Shown piece after piece: positions 31,601 through 43,535 of a DNA stretch of 64,000 nucleotides. Position 1 is the first letter of the stretch; every line of letters starts with the position of its first letter. This DNA comes from Phlebopus portentosus (Eukaryota; Basidiomycota; Agaricomycetes; Boletales; Boletinellaceae), in NCBI GenBank assembly GCA_037892935.1, contig JAYXKI010000003.1:124001-188000 (forward strand), written 5' to 3'. The notes under the pieces are model-generated. The model searched no databases and was not told the DNA's origin. It saw nothing but the letters and a program-made list of their open reading frames with translations. A program made the position numbers and the translations under genes.

Positions 31601-33957
31601 TTACAGCACTTATGTAAGAATAGGTTTCATGCTTCCAGTTTATTTCATTTCCTGACAAGTTTTTTTTTGGTTTGTATTCAAAAGGGGTGAATCTGGCGCC
31701 GGAAAGGTACTCGCACGGATATATTCAGTCCACGCGCGGCAGAATAGAATACTGACATCTTCTTCCATAGACGACTTTGCTCAATGTCCTTTCAGGCCGC
31801 ACAGATGTTGGTGTCGTGGCGGGCGATCGCTTCGTAAACGGACATGCGTTACCCCGCGATTTTGAGGCTCAGACGTATGTTTTATCTCTAACGCGCGGAT
31901 TAACTGTTCTGATGAACGATCTAGCGGTTATTGTCAGCAACTGGATACGCATTTGCCTGAGACAACTGTTCGCGAGGCTCTTCTGTTCTCCGCTAAACTT
32001 CGTCAGCCGCCTCATGTCCCTCTTGCCGAGAAAGAAGCCTAGTTCGTAGTACGTTTATCTTTCGTCATATGCTGCTTATAAGTATGTGGTTTAGTGTCGA
32101 GACATGTCTGACGATGTGCGGAATGGAGGAATATGGGGATGCGATTATAGGTACTCTTGACGTCGAGCACAGGAAGCGGACAAGCATTGGTGTGGAGCTG
32201 GCCGCAAAGCCTAGGTTACTTCTATTTTTGGATGAACCGACGACCGGCTTAGATGGCCAGTCTGCATGGGCCATTATGTCCTTCCTGCGTGACTTGGCGG
32301 ACCATGGGCAGGCGATTCTCTGCACGTAAGTCCTTTTCTGCTTCAGTTAATCAAGAAGAACTGCCGATAAATTCCGGTCTGGTGAACAGGATCCATCAGC
32401 CTTCTGGTGAACTGTTCCAAATTTTTGACCGTCTGTTGCTACTCCAAAGGGGTGGACAAATGGCCTATTTCGGAGATCTCGGACCAAACTGCTCGACGTT
32501 GATTAGCTACTTCGAAAGGAACGGAGCAAGAAAATGCGAAGAAAAGGATAATCCGTGAGCCTCATCGATCAAGCTCACAATGTTAAATCTCATTGACTCA
32601 CGATTCAGTGCCGAGTGGATGCTCGATGTCATTGGTGCAGGTGCGACAGCAACATCGGTGATTGACTGGCACGATGTTTGGGACAGGTCCGACGAGGCCG
32701 CCAAGTTCAAAATCCACCTCCGTGAGATCCATGAAGAAGGACGTAAAATGCCTCCGGTCCGCGAGACATATCGATCTGAGTTCGCGGCATCTTGGGTTTC
32801 CCAGGTGCGCGAGCTGACAGTTAGGGCGAACATAATCTATTGGCGCAACCCGACATACATCTTGTCCAAGCAGTTTTTGAGCGCGTCTGCGGGCCTCTTG
32901 GCGGGATTTACCTTCTTTAAAGCAAAGCCGAACGTTCAAGGAACACAGGATAAAATATTCGTACGTCGTGGCGGACATGACTTTCGTGAAGTCCACTGAC
33001 TTTGAGACGTGACAGGCGGCCTTCATGCTAACAATCATCGCGGCAGGGCATGCGTACCAAATCCAAAATACCTACCTGGACTTCCTTAGCATCTATCAAG
33101 TGCGAGAACGCCAAAGTCGGACGTATAGTTGGACCTCACTAATAGTATCGGCTCTGCTTGTCGAGATTCCATGGAATATTCTTGCCTCTATCATCTTGTT
33201 CTTTTGTTGGTACTGGACTGTTGGATTTGATACCAGCCGAGCCGGATATACGTTCCTTGTGGTTATCATTTGGTTCCCTCTCTATTTTACGACGATGGCC
33301 CAAGCAATCGGCACAATATCGCCAAATCCGTTAATCGATTCGGTCATCACCAGCGTTTTGTATGCTTTTACCATCATCTTGTACGTGTTCAGATTGTCGC
33401 TTTGTATCGACGCTGACGAATTTGGCCCAATCAGTGCCGGTGTGTTGCAGCCTTTCTCTCAACTCGGCTGGTGGAAGTGGATGTACCGAGTTTCACCGTA
33501 TACCTACTTCGTTGAGGGTGTACTAGGACAAGGTCTGTTCCCTAGTACTATGAATCACGTTTTTCGACGCTAACCATTGGTACAATAGCTCTTAGTGGAT
33601 TCGAGATACGGTGTTCTTCCTCGGAACTTGCGACCATCGAACCACCCAATGGACAGACATGCGAGCAATATTTGCGCGATTTCATTAGTTTGTCGGGAGG
33701 ATATCTCCAGAACGCAGATGCAACATCAGGTTGCGAGTACTGTTCATATGAGTTTACAGACCAGTTCTTGGAAACGTCATTCAACATTTACGATAAGTAC
33801 CGATGGCGCGACTTCGGACTCCTCATGGTCTACGTCTGCTTCAACGTGAGCATCTAGCTTTTCCGAATTTCTGAGAAAGACGCTAACCATTCGTCACATT
33901 TAGATTGCTGGAATGTTCGCATTGGCTTACATTTTCCGCGTCCGCCTTCGACGCTAA
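28684..33957 (+). CDS. PDR-type (ABCG) full-size ABC transporter
   Basis: Sixteen exons join in frame to 1466 residues: 28684..28928, 28987..29201, 29251..30427, 30495..30716, 30774..30969, 31033..31613, 31685..31706, 31771..31874, 31925..32041, 32095..32325, 32390..32554, 32609..32960, 33016..33380, 33435..33532, 33589..33845, 33904..33957. The order is NBD1-TMD1-NBD2-TMD2, as in Pdr5. NBD1 has the degenerate Walker [10 protein letters not shown] (about residue 156; Cys for Lys), signature [10 protein letters not shown] (about 274) and Walker B-type [14 protein letters not shown]2 has the canonical Walker A GESGAGKTT (about 880), the degenerate signature [12 protein letters not shown] and Walker [10 protein letters not shown]. 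This asymmetry is normal for fungal PDR pumps. TMD blocks such as [18 protein letters not shown] at the end and Cys-containing extracellular loops fit. Likely role: plasma-membrane export of lipophilic compounds. Exon 7 is a 22-nt microexon coding GESGAGK. The intron at 30970 has an unusual donor, GTTCGC. Confidence 0.93.
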
Positions 33958-34261
33958 ATAGCAATAACCTCGAAGTGGTTCGAACATTACCAGTGTATAT
34001 AAGGAAGTTGTTTATTTATGAATAATGAATAGTTAATATGAGAGGGTATATTGAATGAATGCGAAGAGGGCTGTCAACCGATTCCACGAGATCATCACTC
34101 ACCGTAGCGTCGGTCAAAAGAATGAGTCGAGCACGTCTTTCAGGAGGAAAACAAAGGGTGTGGTGAATGTGTCTCGTTTGGGCACAAAATGTCAGCTGCA
34201 GGCCATCGGCCAGCTGAGTGATAAAGGCAATCAAATGCACGTAGCAATGGAGCTCACCGCA
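33958..34261. other. intergenic between convergent genes
   Basis: 3' flanks of the ABC transporter and the adjacent F-box-like pseudogene. Some of it resembles the lost C-terminal end of that pseudogene (a frame with LDFGEEF). Nothing else seen. Confidence 0.35.
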
Positions 34262-35510
34262 TCAACTCCTCCTACAACAAGCATATGAATTCCTCGCCGA
34301 AGTCAAGGTCACCACTATCCACGAGCTATCACGGCGTACAGATGTTTGTTTCACGGCGACGGTCAGACTATCGACGTCGGGAGTGAGCTTGTACAGGACG
34401 TCTTTCCAGTTGCTCGGAAGATCTTCATTTTCCTTCAGAACAAAGGTACGAAAGCGGGTCGGATGCACGGGATCTGGCATCTCGTGCAAGATGGAACAAA
34501 ATCCCGTCGCGTCAACTTCTAGTGCTTCGATATTCTGAAACCTGTTCAGGGAAAAGCCCATCGTGTACTGGTCCTCGAGGCATGATACGATGATCGAAAG
34601 AGACGTAACGGTCTGATGACACTCGATGGCACCTGCCATTGAAAACGATATAGCCCACTCGGCAATGTTCTCGTACTCCCTAAAGCACAGAACAAGCTGT
34701 ATGTAACTTAATGAGCCTGAACAACTGCCCGGCAACGTACGCTAGACATTTATCTCTCCCTGCGTCTTAATGAAAATTGCGCAAAGTGAAGTTTTTCACG
34801 GTCCGGAGTTCCACGACCTGAATAGCGTCAGTGTCCATGGAGAAATCAAAGAGGTTGCTCAAGTCCACGATTAGGTTCTCTAATCGACGCAGTTGGCCGA
34901 GGAACGTCGGAATCTTCTTTATAAATTCATCGCCATCGGATACATACAATGGCAAAATCTCCAGAGACACGATGTCGACGAAACAACCTCGCCGAGGAAC
35001 AGTGTTTATCAGCTTCAGCGTCACCAGCTTTGGGAACTTCCACACCGCGAATAGCTCGTCGCTGTCGTCCTCAAAGAGCAGGCAAAAGGTGGCAGTCCCC
35101 ACTGCCGGAGACTCGATATCAGGAAACTCCCGCGCTACATCTTTTGTCGGCATTACGAACTCCCCGCAGAAAGTTTGCCAGCGGTCCTTGTATGGAAGAA
35201 TCATTGACAGCTCCTCCTCCCATTCCGGATATGGGGACGCATCAAACTCAATTGCGAGAGGCGCGGTTTCGGTGCGCGCAATGTGGTCTGCGAAATCCTT
35301 CCGACGTATGTATTTATTGGTGATCTTCGTCCAAAGAGCCACAGAGTTCATTACTGCATTTCGGAAACATCTTGAAATGCTGCAGAGCTGTTCGATAAGA
35401 TCATCCATCCGTCTCCGCCCGTATTCCTCCTCGCTCGCTTCCCGCGATATGTCGACTATACGCATTAACGTCTCGTCCGGAAGGGACATTAGGCTGCAAT
35501 CTGATGACAT
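34262..35510 (-). pseudogene. F-box-like gene, lineage 2, disrupted in the middle
   Basis: From ATG 35510 an intact frame of 247 residues has the F-box-like start SLPDETLMRIVDISREASEEEYGRRRMDDLIEQLCSISRCFR, WTKITNKYIR and a leucine-rich body up to VKNFTLRN. It then stops at TAA near 34770. The body continues in another frame at 34262..34735 (blocks VTSLSIIVSCL, FRTFVLKENEDLPSNWKDVLYKLTPDVDSL), which aligns with the uninterrupted neighbour at 35985..36977. No GT..AG pair reconciles the break, so a small deletion plus stop is likely. A further shift near 34310 changes the tail. It could give a truncated F-box protein. Confidence 0.7.
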
Positions 35511-35984
35511 TTTTGTCCTTCTCCGACCAGCGAGGTTAGTTACTCAGACTCATGCGACTAAAGGGCCCGCACATTATGAGTCAGAACTTCACGCACGCGG
35601 CTCTTCCGAATGAAAAGCAACTCACCAGACTAGATTCTGATTCTAGAGGTATGGTTAAACCCAGAAAAATGCAACGAACGGATATAACATTCTTAGATAA
35701 GCTGTTCTCACGGTGGCGGCAATGCAGACAGAGAAGATATAAATCCTCCAATCAATATCGAAATTCCATGCATGCATGAATTGCTCCGACACATGTATGA
35801 ACCGATTGCTCAGGACCGAGTTAGAACTCGGTGAGAGAAAGAAGTGCTTCAAGGATTCCAGAATATGAGCAGAAATCTAGTACGGTTCAATGGCTCTTTC
35901 GAAACTGCCCTTACGGCAGGCGCTATCAATGCTTTAGATTGACTAGAAGATACAAATTTTGCACATTACCACTCACAGAGGATA
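35511..35984. other. intergenic between tandem F-box-like copies
   Basis: Upstream region of the disrupted copy and 3' flank of the next. No open frame of interest. Confidence 0.4.
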
Positions 35985-36977
35985 TCAGTTTCCCTCGAAC
36001 ATGCTTAGTGCATGTTGTCTCCATTCCTCTGCATCCGCATCGACTGAAGAATGACGATTTGAAGTACGTTCCACCACTACATCAAGGCGATCTGCGTTTG
36101 GAGTGAGCTTGTTCAAGTTCTGCTTCCAATCTATCGGAAGATCCTTGGGTTCTCTCAGAATAAACTTCCGGAGACGCCCGAGGGACACCTGGAACATCGG
36201 GAGACTTATTGTATCGACGAAAGCTTCCACGTCCACCTCAAGAATCTCGACCTTCCGGAATTGTGAAAGAAAGAGAGCGAGCGTGAAGTGGATTTCCGGG
36301 GTAGGTATGGTGAGCGAGAGCGAGGTTACTAACGAAAGGGTCTCCGGGCAATCAGAGAACATCATGGCCCAGTGAACAATGCTTTCGTGTTTCACGAAGC
36401 AGAGGGACAGATTAAGTTCCTTGACATTCGGCAATTTCATGCATTTCAGCAATCGACCAATGGGATATGCTGAAATCATCCAATCGATATTCTCTCGATC
36501 GCTGTTGCGCAAGGTAAAACTCTTCACCGAGGCGAGCACAATATCGGGAAACATGTCTGGCGCCATGGGGGTAGCGAACAGATTGGATAAGTCCAAAACG
36601 AGTCGTTCGAGGCGTCGCAGATGGACAAGAAACCTAGGTATCCTCTTCAAGTAGGCATTCGTGAGCTCTTCTTCTACATGAAGACCCCAAATCTCCAATG
36701 AAACGATGTGGCCGAATGTACCCGGAGGAGGGATCGTATTGTATATCTTGAGTGTCTTCAGGTCGGGAAACTTCCATTGCGCGAAAAAGGGGCTGCAGTT
36801 TTCTTCGCAGTCGAAGGTCAGCGCAGCGGTCTCTACACCTGGAAACTCGAGGCCAGGGAACATTTTTGCTATTTGCCTCGATCTGGAGAACACCTCGGCG
36901 TAGAGCGTCCGCCAGCGATCTCTATAGGGTAGAATAATCGAAAGAATTTGTTCCCATCCGGTACCCTCGTGGATCAT
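35985..36977 (-). pseudogene. F-box-like gene, lineage 2, 5'-truncated
   Basis: The frame from ATG 36977 gives 330 residues that align with the body of the neighbouring lineage 2 copies: ILPYRDRWRTLYAE, WKFPDLKTLKIYN, FLVHLRRLERLVLDLSNLF, VKSFTLRN, MKLPNVKELNLSLCF and DLPIDWKQNLNKLTPNADRLDVVVE. Homology extends about 22 codons upstream of that ATG (PYLRKWCHARTKNAPLSLEL). It then meets a stop near 37052, and no F-box segment follows upstream before the deacetylase gene. The Skp1-binding part is therefore missing. The remaining frame has no stop or shift, so the loss may be recent, or a distant 5' exon may exist that I could not find. Confidence 0.55.
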
Positions 36978-37342
36978 AAGCTCGAGTGAAAGAGGCGCAT
37001 TTTTGGTACGTGCGTGGCACCATTTACGAAGGTATGGGTTGTTTGAAATCGGTCAGAAAAACAAGATCGGGCACGTGATCCAAGATGGATCCTGGGTAAG
37101 TGGTTGCGTCGATCCTTTCACTGAACGCACTTCCTCTAGGAAGAACGTCTTCAACGTAGTACCGAAACCACGACCTCGGTTTGAGCCTTATCTGGCGTAT
37201 GAGCGTTTTGCTCATCCATTACATGCATTGTATTCATGAAGTTGTAACCATTTCATGTTGAGACTTGTGTTCAATAACTAGCTCTTGCCTACAACACTAG
37301 TACTCGGCATAGTTTGGTTTCGCTTTCAACCCGCATACAGCC
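36978..37342. other. intergenic, promoter region of the deacetylase
   Basis: It contains the broken upstream end of the truncated F-box-like copy, then the leader of the histone deacetylase gene. A CACGTG word lies near 37073 (GGGCACGTGATC). No gene. Confidence 0.4.
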
Positions 37343-39194
37343 ATGTCGAAGCGCCGTGTGGCTTATTATTACGACAGTCAGCAAGCTCTTTCACATATCC
37401 ACTAGGCAATTCCTAATCTATTCTTGCCTATAGATGATGCGGGTATGTTTTCATATGGTTACGGCCACGCCATGAAGCCGCAACGAATCCGAATGACACA
37501 CGACCTGGTCGCAACATACGGCATGCTAGACAAAATGCAGGTTCTACGTCCCCGGCGTGCCGACGCCACTACTATGACTCGCTTCCATACGGACGAGTAT
37601 ATCCATTTTCTGACCAAAGTGACGCCAGAAACAGCAGAAGAGCTTACCTACCACGGGACACGCTGTATGTCTAAACTTTTGACCATATTTTGTTTTATAC
37701 CAACGGCCTATAGTCCTTGTAGGGGACGATAATCCTCCATTTGATGGTGTATTCGAGTTCTGCTCTATCTCGGCTGGAGGATCTATTGACGCTGCGAAAC
37801 GCATTGCGTCTGGTGCAACAGACATCGCGATCAACTGGGCGGGAGGTCTGCATCATGCAAAGAAACGCGAAGCTTCCGGTTTTTGTTACGTCAATGACAT
37901 TGTCCTTGGTATCCTCGAGCTCTTGCGCACTTTCCCGCGAGTGCTGTATATTGACATTGATTGCCACCATGGGGATGGTGTCGAGGAGGCATTTTACACG
38001 ACGGACCGTGTTATGACTTGCTCATTCCACAAATTCGGAGAATATTTCCCCGGGACAGGACACGTGGAGGATCATGGCCGGGGGAAAGGCCTTGGATATG
38101 CCGTCAATGTCCCACTGCGGGACGGCCTTACGGATGAAGCCTTCAAGAGTATTTTTGAACCCGTCATCCAGAGAATCCTCGAATGGTTCCAACCTTCCGC
38201 TGTGGTACTCCAATGCGGCTCTGACTCGCTTGCGGGGGATAAGCTTGGCTGCTTCAACCTGACAATGGAAGGTCACGCAAATTGCGCCCGATACCTCCGT
38301 AAGTCTGGGTTACCGCTCATCCTTTTGGGCGGTGGCGGTTATACGGTCAAGAATGTCTGTCGGACATGGGCGTACGAGACAGCATGTGCGCTGAACATCG
38401 AAGACGATATCGATAGGAACTTACCATGGAATGCATACTTTGAGTGGTTCGGTCCGAGGTATCGACTGGAGGTGCTTTCGAATAACATGGCCGACATGAA
38501 TACGAAGGATGATGGATATCTCGATAATTTAAAGGAGACTATCTTCAGGCAGATCTCGAGGTTGCCGTTTGCGCCATCCGTCCAGATGCAGGAAGTTCCT
38601 AGCGAGGGTCTTGGAGAGCATCTTGGGATGCCGGAGATGGTGCTCGATGAGAGCAAAGAGAACGAAGACCTTGACAAGAAGCTGGGAGGTAAGTCGCCCT
38701 CTTCAAACGATACTAAATGCCCCTCTTTAACGTGAGCATGTACGACAGAACAGTACCGGAGAGTGTTCGGTCTTTTGCGGAACGACTCCTCGTCGAGCGA
38801 AGACGACGAACCAGGGTCCATTTATGAGGGATATGAATCCGAGGAAGGTCGAGGCGGGCGCTCGCGAACGTCTCCAGCACTGCAGCATATGTACCCCCAT
38901 CAACAGGCCAAACGCATGAGCATCTACAATACAAGTCACCCGAGTTCATACTCACATTCGCGCGTTCTGGAAGATTCGCACTCTCGTGCAAGAGGAGGAC
39001 CCCGAGGTGCACGGAGGTTCTTCCACAGCAATGCGGTCTGGGACCCGGTTCTTAAAACCGTCGTGTCGAAAGACGGGATCTTGGACGGTGTAGATGGGAC
39101 TGACCCGTTCGATCTCGAGAGAAGGGGACGTACAATTTTGAGGATGAATAACGGTGATATGGACGTGGATAGCACTGCTGTTAGCGTCGAATGA
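37343..39194 (+). CDS. class I histone deacetylase (Rpd3/Hos2 type)
   Basis: Exons 37343..37376, 37434..37664, 37714..38688 and 38749..39194 join in frame to 561 residues. It is a zinc-dependent enzyme removing acetyl groups from histone lysines within nuclear corepressor complexes. Seen in the sequence: VAYYYDNDAG at the start, [13 protein letters not shown], the tandem catalytic histidines in [19 protein letters not shown] (about residues 135-136), the zinc-site motif [28 protein letters not shown], the zinc ligand region QCGSDSL and the catalytic tyrosine loop GGGGYT. The core is complete. Details such as [18 protein letters not shown] and HAPSVQMQ-like [11 protein letters not shown] suggest the Hos2/HDAC3 branch rather than Rpd3 itself, with moderate confidence. 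The C-terminal about 170 residues are acidic, Ser/Gly/Arg-rich and probably disordered. It is convergent with the purine permease. Confidence 0.94.
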
Positions 39195-39730
39195 ATGACA
39201 CATTAGGACTTGACTTCCTTCTCTAGTTTGGTTACTTCGCTTTTTCTTACTTGTGGAATGTCAATACCATAGATGCCACGGCCTATTTCTCTTTTGCTCT
39301 CGTCACTTCTATCTGGTCTGTTTTATCGCATACACTGCTGATGTATTGTATAATTACCCGTACTGTATATACACGTATCCCTCACTCATGCAAGAGACCA
39401 CATAATTGAACGGAGAAAAATCGATTTCATTTCGATTTCATTATACCCAGAAGATGCTAAGTACATGAACATAAGCAAATGGCCTTTCTATCTGTAATCG
39501 TACACGTTGTCACGGAAGTTTAGGAAGGTAGGTTCGTAGGTATTAGTTTGGGGGAACTGTCTCGGTTGAGTGGTGTTTGGGGACGGGAAGGTGAGTACGC
39601 GCCGGTCAGATAAGATGCAGAAAAGTGAGAGATAGAGGGAGAGTTGAAGGGAGGGACTAGAGGATGAAGAAAAGCACGCTGTTCACTCTGTCATTCATCC
39701 CTCCCTTTCACAAGGTAAAGTTTTCATAGT
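39195..39730. other. intergenic between convergent deacetylase and permease
   Basis: 3' flanks of both genes. There is a short direct repeat GATTTCATTTCGATTTCATT near 39424-39442. No gene recognised. Confidence 0.4.
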
Positions 39731-42187
39731 TCAATGGACGAGCATCTTCGTTCCTTTTGCTTCAAGGTCATGATCGTGAGGGATCTCTTCAACTTCGGGA
39801 ACATCGTCCTTGATGTCTTCAGGAGATTCTTGCGGGATGATGAGGTTGAGTATGACGGCGACGACACCGGAGATAAGGACTATTGAACACGTCCATTCAG
39901 TCAATTAGCACACAGTAAATGATGGTGGGTTGAAACTCACAAGGCGTGCTGAGGACGATCGTGATCGAGTCGAAAAGACCTTGCAAGCCCTTATTAGGAT
40001 TCTCAACACCGTCGAAGAGATACGTGAAGACCTCTGACTGCATCAGGGTGCCGACACCGAGTGAGAGGGACGCGGCGAGGATGAAGCGGTCACGGCGTGT
40101 CCAGCGGAGGTAGCAAAGTACGCGTGCACCGGAGGCCATAACGGATGCGAAGAGAAAGGTTGTCACACCGCCGAGAACAGAGTTTGGAACTATGAGAGAG
40201 AAGGTAAGAGTAGATTAGGAAAAGGAGAAGGAGAAGGGTAGGAGGGATGGACGTACTTGCGAGGAACACACCCGAAATCTTTCCCAGTACTCCGAAGAGG
40301 ATGAGGAAGAAACAGCAGAAACGGCCCGCTGTGCGACTTGCACAACGAGTGATAGCGATGACTCCGTTATTCTATAATACAGATGCGAATATCATTTAGC
40401 TATGCGAGTCTGACAATAAGAGGATCGATGGCGAACCTGAGCGAAGCACGATACCGGTGCGACAGTGAAACAGGCAGACAAGAAACCGCCGATGCCATCA
40501 GACTAGACATAAAAAACATATCAATGATTACAGTGGAAAACGAGAGAAGAGTAAGAATAGACATACCAAAATGCCACCTTGGATACGCGAATCGAACTCC
40601 CGTCCATCGACCTCAACACGCGAAACTTCCGCCGAGGCTGTGATATCACCAATCGCCTCCATAGCCAACGAAACTTTTGATATTTATTTAGTCAAACACG
40701 GAGAGCATAGAGCGAAGATACTCACTGTACACTGCAAGCATGGGCAAAATAGCAGGAGGATAGACACGGATCTTGAATGTTTTTACCCTGGACAGGGCAT
40801 CGTTAGCTTCAAAAAAAAGATGTGAATAGAACGTCGTTGAGTATACATACCAGAGGAAGGTGATAGCAGGTGTCGTACGAATACTCGAACTATCGATGTA
40901 TCCAGCAGCGCCTGCGACGATGCAACCGACAGCAAGACCGATGATGATCGAGATGTTCTTCAAGAATGGGGAGCCAAATAGCTCGGTAAGAATGATGGAG
41001 ACGAATGAGAGGAAGCCAAGACCGATGAATTCTGGGGAGCCCCATCTGTTTGAATCCGGAAAAGCGGAAAAGCAACACCATCAATCCTAAAACATAACGT
41101 CGATGCGAGAGTAACGACGTACGGCAAGGGTCTAGGGGCATTGATATTCGGGCACAGCTGGTAAATACCCGTGTCGGGACGACTCATACAGTCGTTTGAT
41201 CCCCCGCCCCAATTTGCTATGCCAGACGAGCCAATAAGAGAAGCTCCGATGAGAAGAATGACCGTGCCGGTGACCATGGGCGGGAAGATGCGCTGTAGGA
41301 TGCGAACAGGGACGAAAGCCATGAAAATTTCGAGGAAAGCGCAGACCATGGATGTTCCTGGAAGCGAATACGCAGATTAGTTCTGCAATGGAACGAAACT
41401 CGAGTCTGAACGCATACCGAGGACTCGTCCATACGCGTCCGGGCATGGATCTCTTGTGAGTGTGCCGTCTGCGTTGAGCGTACTTGTGCAGGTTCCATCA
41501 TTATACAGAGCGTCAAAGATCTATGCAGAAACACAAGAAGAAAGGTACGTTAGTTGGATAGTTGGAACATTTTATAGAATTGGACTTTACGTACGGCAGA
41601 AGCGGTACTTAGGGTAGCGAAACTTGTCCCGACGACGGAGAGCAAGCCAGTCCCAAGATAGTATCCCTTCCTGAGATGCAACCTTGACATCTGGACCAAG
41701 CTCAATATACCTGCGTACGAGGATCAATATTTAGTCACAAAATCCCTCATCGACGATTGGGTTGAAATAAGGAGCACGCGACTCGAAACTCACCACAACT
41801 AATCAACGACGAGCTGATCATATACGCGCTAGTCTCGTCATCCAGATTAAGTGAGCTGGCCAAGACGATCGGAGGGGTGATAAGACCAGCAAGCATAGCA
41901 AGCGCGTGCTGCAGCCCACAAGCGGCTGCGAGGAGCAAAGGCAGTTCTCCATGCAGGGAGTAGAACGGTGGGAGGCGGCGTTGGTTCTGTGCGCGTAGGG
42001 TGGGGAGAGCGGGCATGCAGAGCCAGACGTAGTCGTAGTCACCAAGCCATCCCTCCTTCGTGGTGAATTTCTCCTTGTAGCGCAGCGCTTTTTCGCGCAA
42101 GCGACTTGACCGAGGGGCACCCGGTGCGCCTGTCGACGGAGGCGGAGTCGGCTGGGGCTGTTCCTTAGTTATAGAGTGATCTGACAT
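39731..42187 (-). CDS. purine (xanthine/uric acid) permease, NAT/NCS2 family
   Basis: Eleven exons on the minus strand join in frame to 596 residues: 41794..42187, 41595..41710, 41418..41520, 41123..41357, 40851..41045, 40726..40787, 40567..40673, 40437..40502, 40257..40371, 39941..40189, 39731..39879. NAT proteins such as UapA/UapC of Aspergillus import xanthine and uric acid with protons. The QH motif in helix 1 (GLQHALAM, Q93-H94) and the substrate motif after a splice junction (FAQ then NNGVIAITR, about residues 424-435) are both intact. EAIGDITASAEVS matches the conserved helix-8 region with its essential acidic residue. About a dozen hydrophobic segments are visible. The cytosolic N-terminus is Pro-rich and the C-terminus acidic (PEVEEIPHDHDLE). 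Regulation by purines or nitrogen source is known for relatives, but no specific site is assigned here. Confidence 0.93.
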
Positions 42188-43071
42188 GGCGGTGTCTTGT
42201 TCTCAATCCTCAGCCCGCGCGTCGATAGTGATAGTCGGGAAGAAGAAGGAAGAGGAGGAGGAAGAAGTCGACGAAGATGAATGAAGGACTAGACAAGAAG
42301 CAGGGAAGGATAACGGTATTTTTGCGGCTTCTTCCTGGTCAATAAATAGCCTTGCGGAGTCGGGTATTCCGAGACTGATAGAGAAGGACATGTATTTGAT
42401 GAATGATATGGAACGCCGTGTCCCAGGCCGGCGTCGGGTTGGAGATAAGCAGGCCACAGATGATAAGGAGAAAAATTAATTGGTTTAGGAGACCCAGGCA
42501 CACTCGTCCTGTTACTACCAGTATCTCCCAAGAGCAGCATCTTATCGTTATTCACCTCGTGCATGTTCAAATCGGGAGTTTGAGGAAGACGTATGCAGAC
42601 AGTGGTTTTGTTCAACTTCACAGAGAGTGTTTTGGTTTGGGAGTGCAGTTGATAACAAAAAAATTTGATTCGACGAGCCGGATTGTGTGGGAAAGTGATC
42701 GGCATTACCAAATTAGGACTCAACTCTCAATATCCGAAGCAATGTTAGTTTGAATGAGAGATAACAAAACGTATCAATTTTGTACTGACCGGAGCTGGCT
42801 AACCAACAAGCTACGAAGAGGATTTAAGGTTTGATCCGGACCAAGAAGCATCGTACCTGTACATATCCCGACTCGAAAGAGAGTGTTCCAGACTCCCGTT
42901 CCGTCCACGTCGACTACAAGAACACTCTGGACCCCGCCTCAGACTATACTACTATGATACGCATACGAGCCATTTCTGTCCACTCTGTATCTAGCATTGC
43001 TGCCGGTACTCGGAGATAAATCAGATCCAGCTGAATGATCTCGGCTCTTTCGTCTTGTTTGAATTATGTTG
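42188..43071. other. intergenic, permease promoter side
   Basis: A purine-rich tract (GAAGAAGAAGGAAGAGGAGG, about 42240-42260) lies in the permease leader. Open frames here are short and lack features. The region ends at the left inverted repeat of the MITE-like element. Confidence 0.4.
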
Positions 43072-43215
43072 CTGTTTGCATAATTCCTTAGAATGGCAAT
43101 CATCACGTGTTTTTTCGCCGTATAGTGTCCAACTTCAGCAAAAATTGATTGAAATGGGGTTTTCTCTGTCAATATTCAGCTGTTTTGTCCAGTTAAGCAA
43201 TGTAAAATTAGAGAA
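43072..43215 (+). repeat. left terminal inverted repeat of the MITE-like element
   Basis: It pairs with 43400..43535 on the opposite strand. It carries a CACGTG word at 43104-43109, mirrored at 43498-43503 in the right arm. Confidence 0.75.
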
Positions 43216-43399
43216 ATAAATTATAGATACATTTACTATGAAAAATTCTGTATAGTTTGCTCATATGAATTAGGAGCACAAGTTTAAAATAGGCTACTCA
43301 GTTTTTTTACTGGATTCCAAATGATTATAAATTTTTGCAAGCATGCAGTGGCAAAGCAGAATATACAGATTTTTTTTGCCCTATACATTAATCATTAAC

Positions 43400-43535
43400 T
43401 TCTCTAATTTTACATTGTTTAACTGGACAATATGGTTGAATATTGACGGAGAAAAACCCATTTCAATCAATTTTGGTTGAAGTTGGCGGCGAAAAAACAC
43501 GTGGTGATTGCCATTCCAAGGAATTATGCAAACAG
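43400..43535 (-). repeat. right terminal inverted repeat of the MITE-like element
   Basis: Reverse-complement partner of 43072..43215. The right arm lacks the TATAGTG insert found in the left arm (near 43120) and differs at scattered positions, so the arms have diverged since insertion. Confidence 0.75.

Larger units (their letters stand above)
43072..43535. mobile_element. MITE-like foldback element with long terminal inverted repeats
   Basis: About 464 bp, bounded by CTGTTTGCATAATTCCTT (43072 on) and its reverse complement AAGGAATTATGCAAACAG (ending 43535). The inverted repeats extend inward about 140 bp on each side with a few mismatches and one short gap. Shared blocks include GAATGGCAATCA, CACGTGTTTTTTCGCCG, AAAATTGATTGAAATGGG, TTTTCTC, GTCAATATTCA, TGTCCAGTTAA and CAATGTAAAATTAGAGAA. 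The about 185-bp centre is AT-rich with no coding capacity. No transposase is present, so it would depend on another element. I see no convincing target-site duplication next to these ends, so the exact boundary and superfamily are open. Confidence 0.75.

Noticed and set aside
28929..33903. Many apparent frame breaks in the ABC transporter, suggesting a pseudogene
   Set aside because: All fifteen breaks coincide with 49-71-nt GT..AG introns, and the joined frame gives a normal 1466-residue PDR protein.
40560..40620. GCGAATCGAACTCCCG resembles a tRNA T-arm complement
   Set aside because: It lies inside a permease exon and no cloverleaf partner arms are found. I found no convincing tRNA or rRNA in the window.
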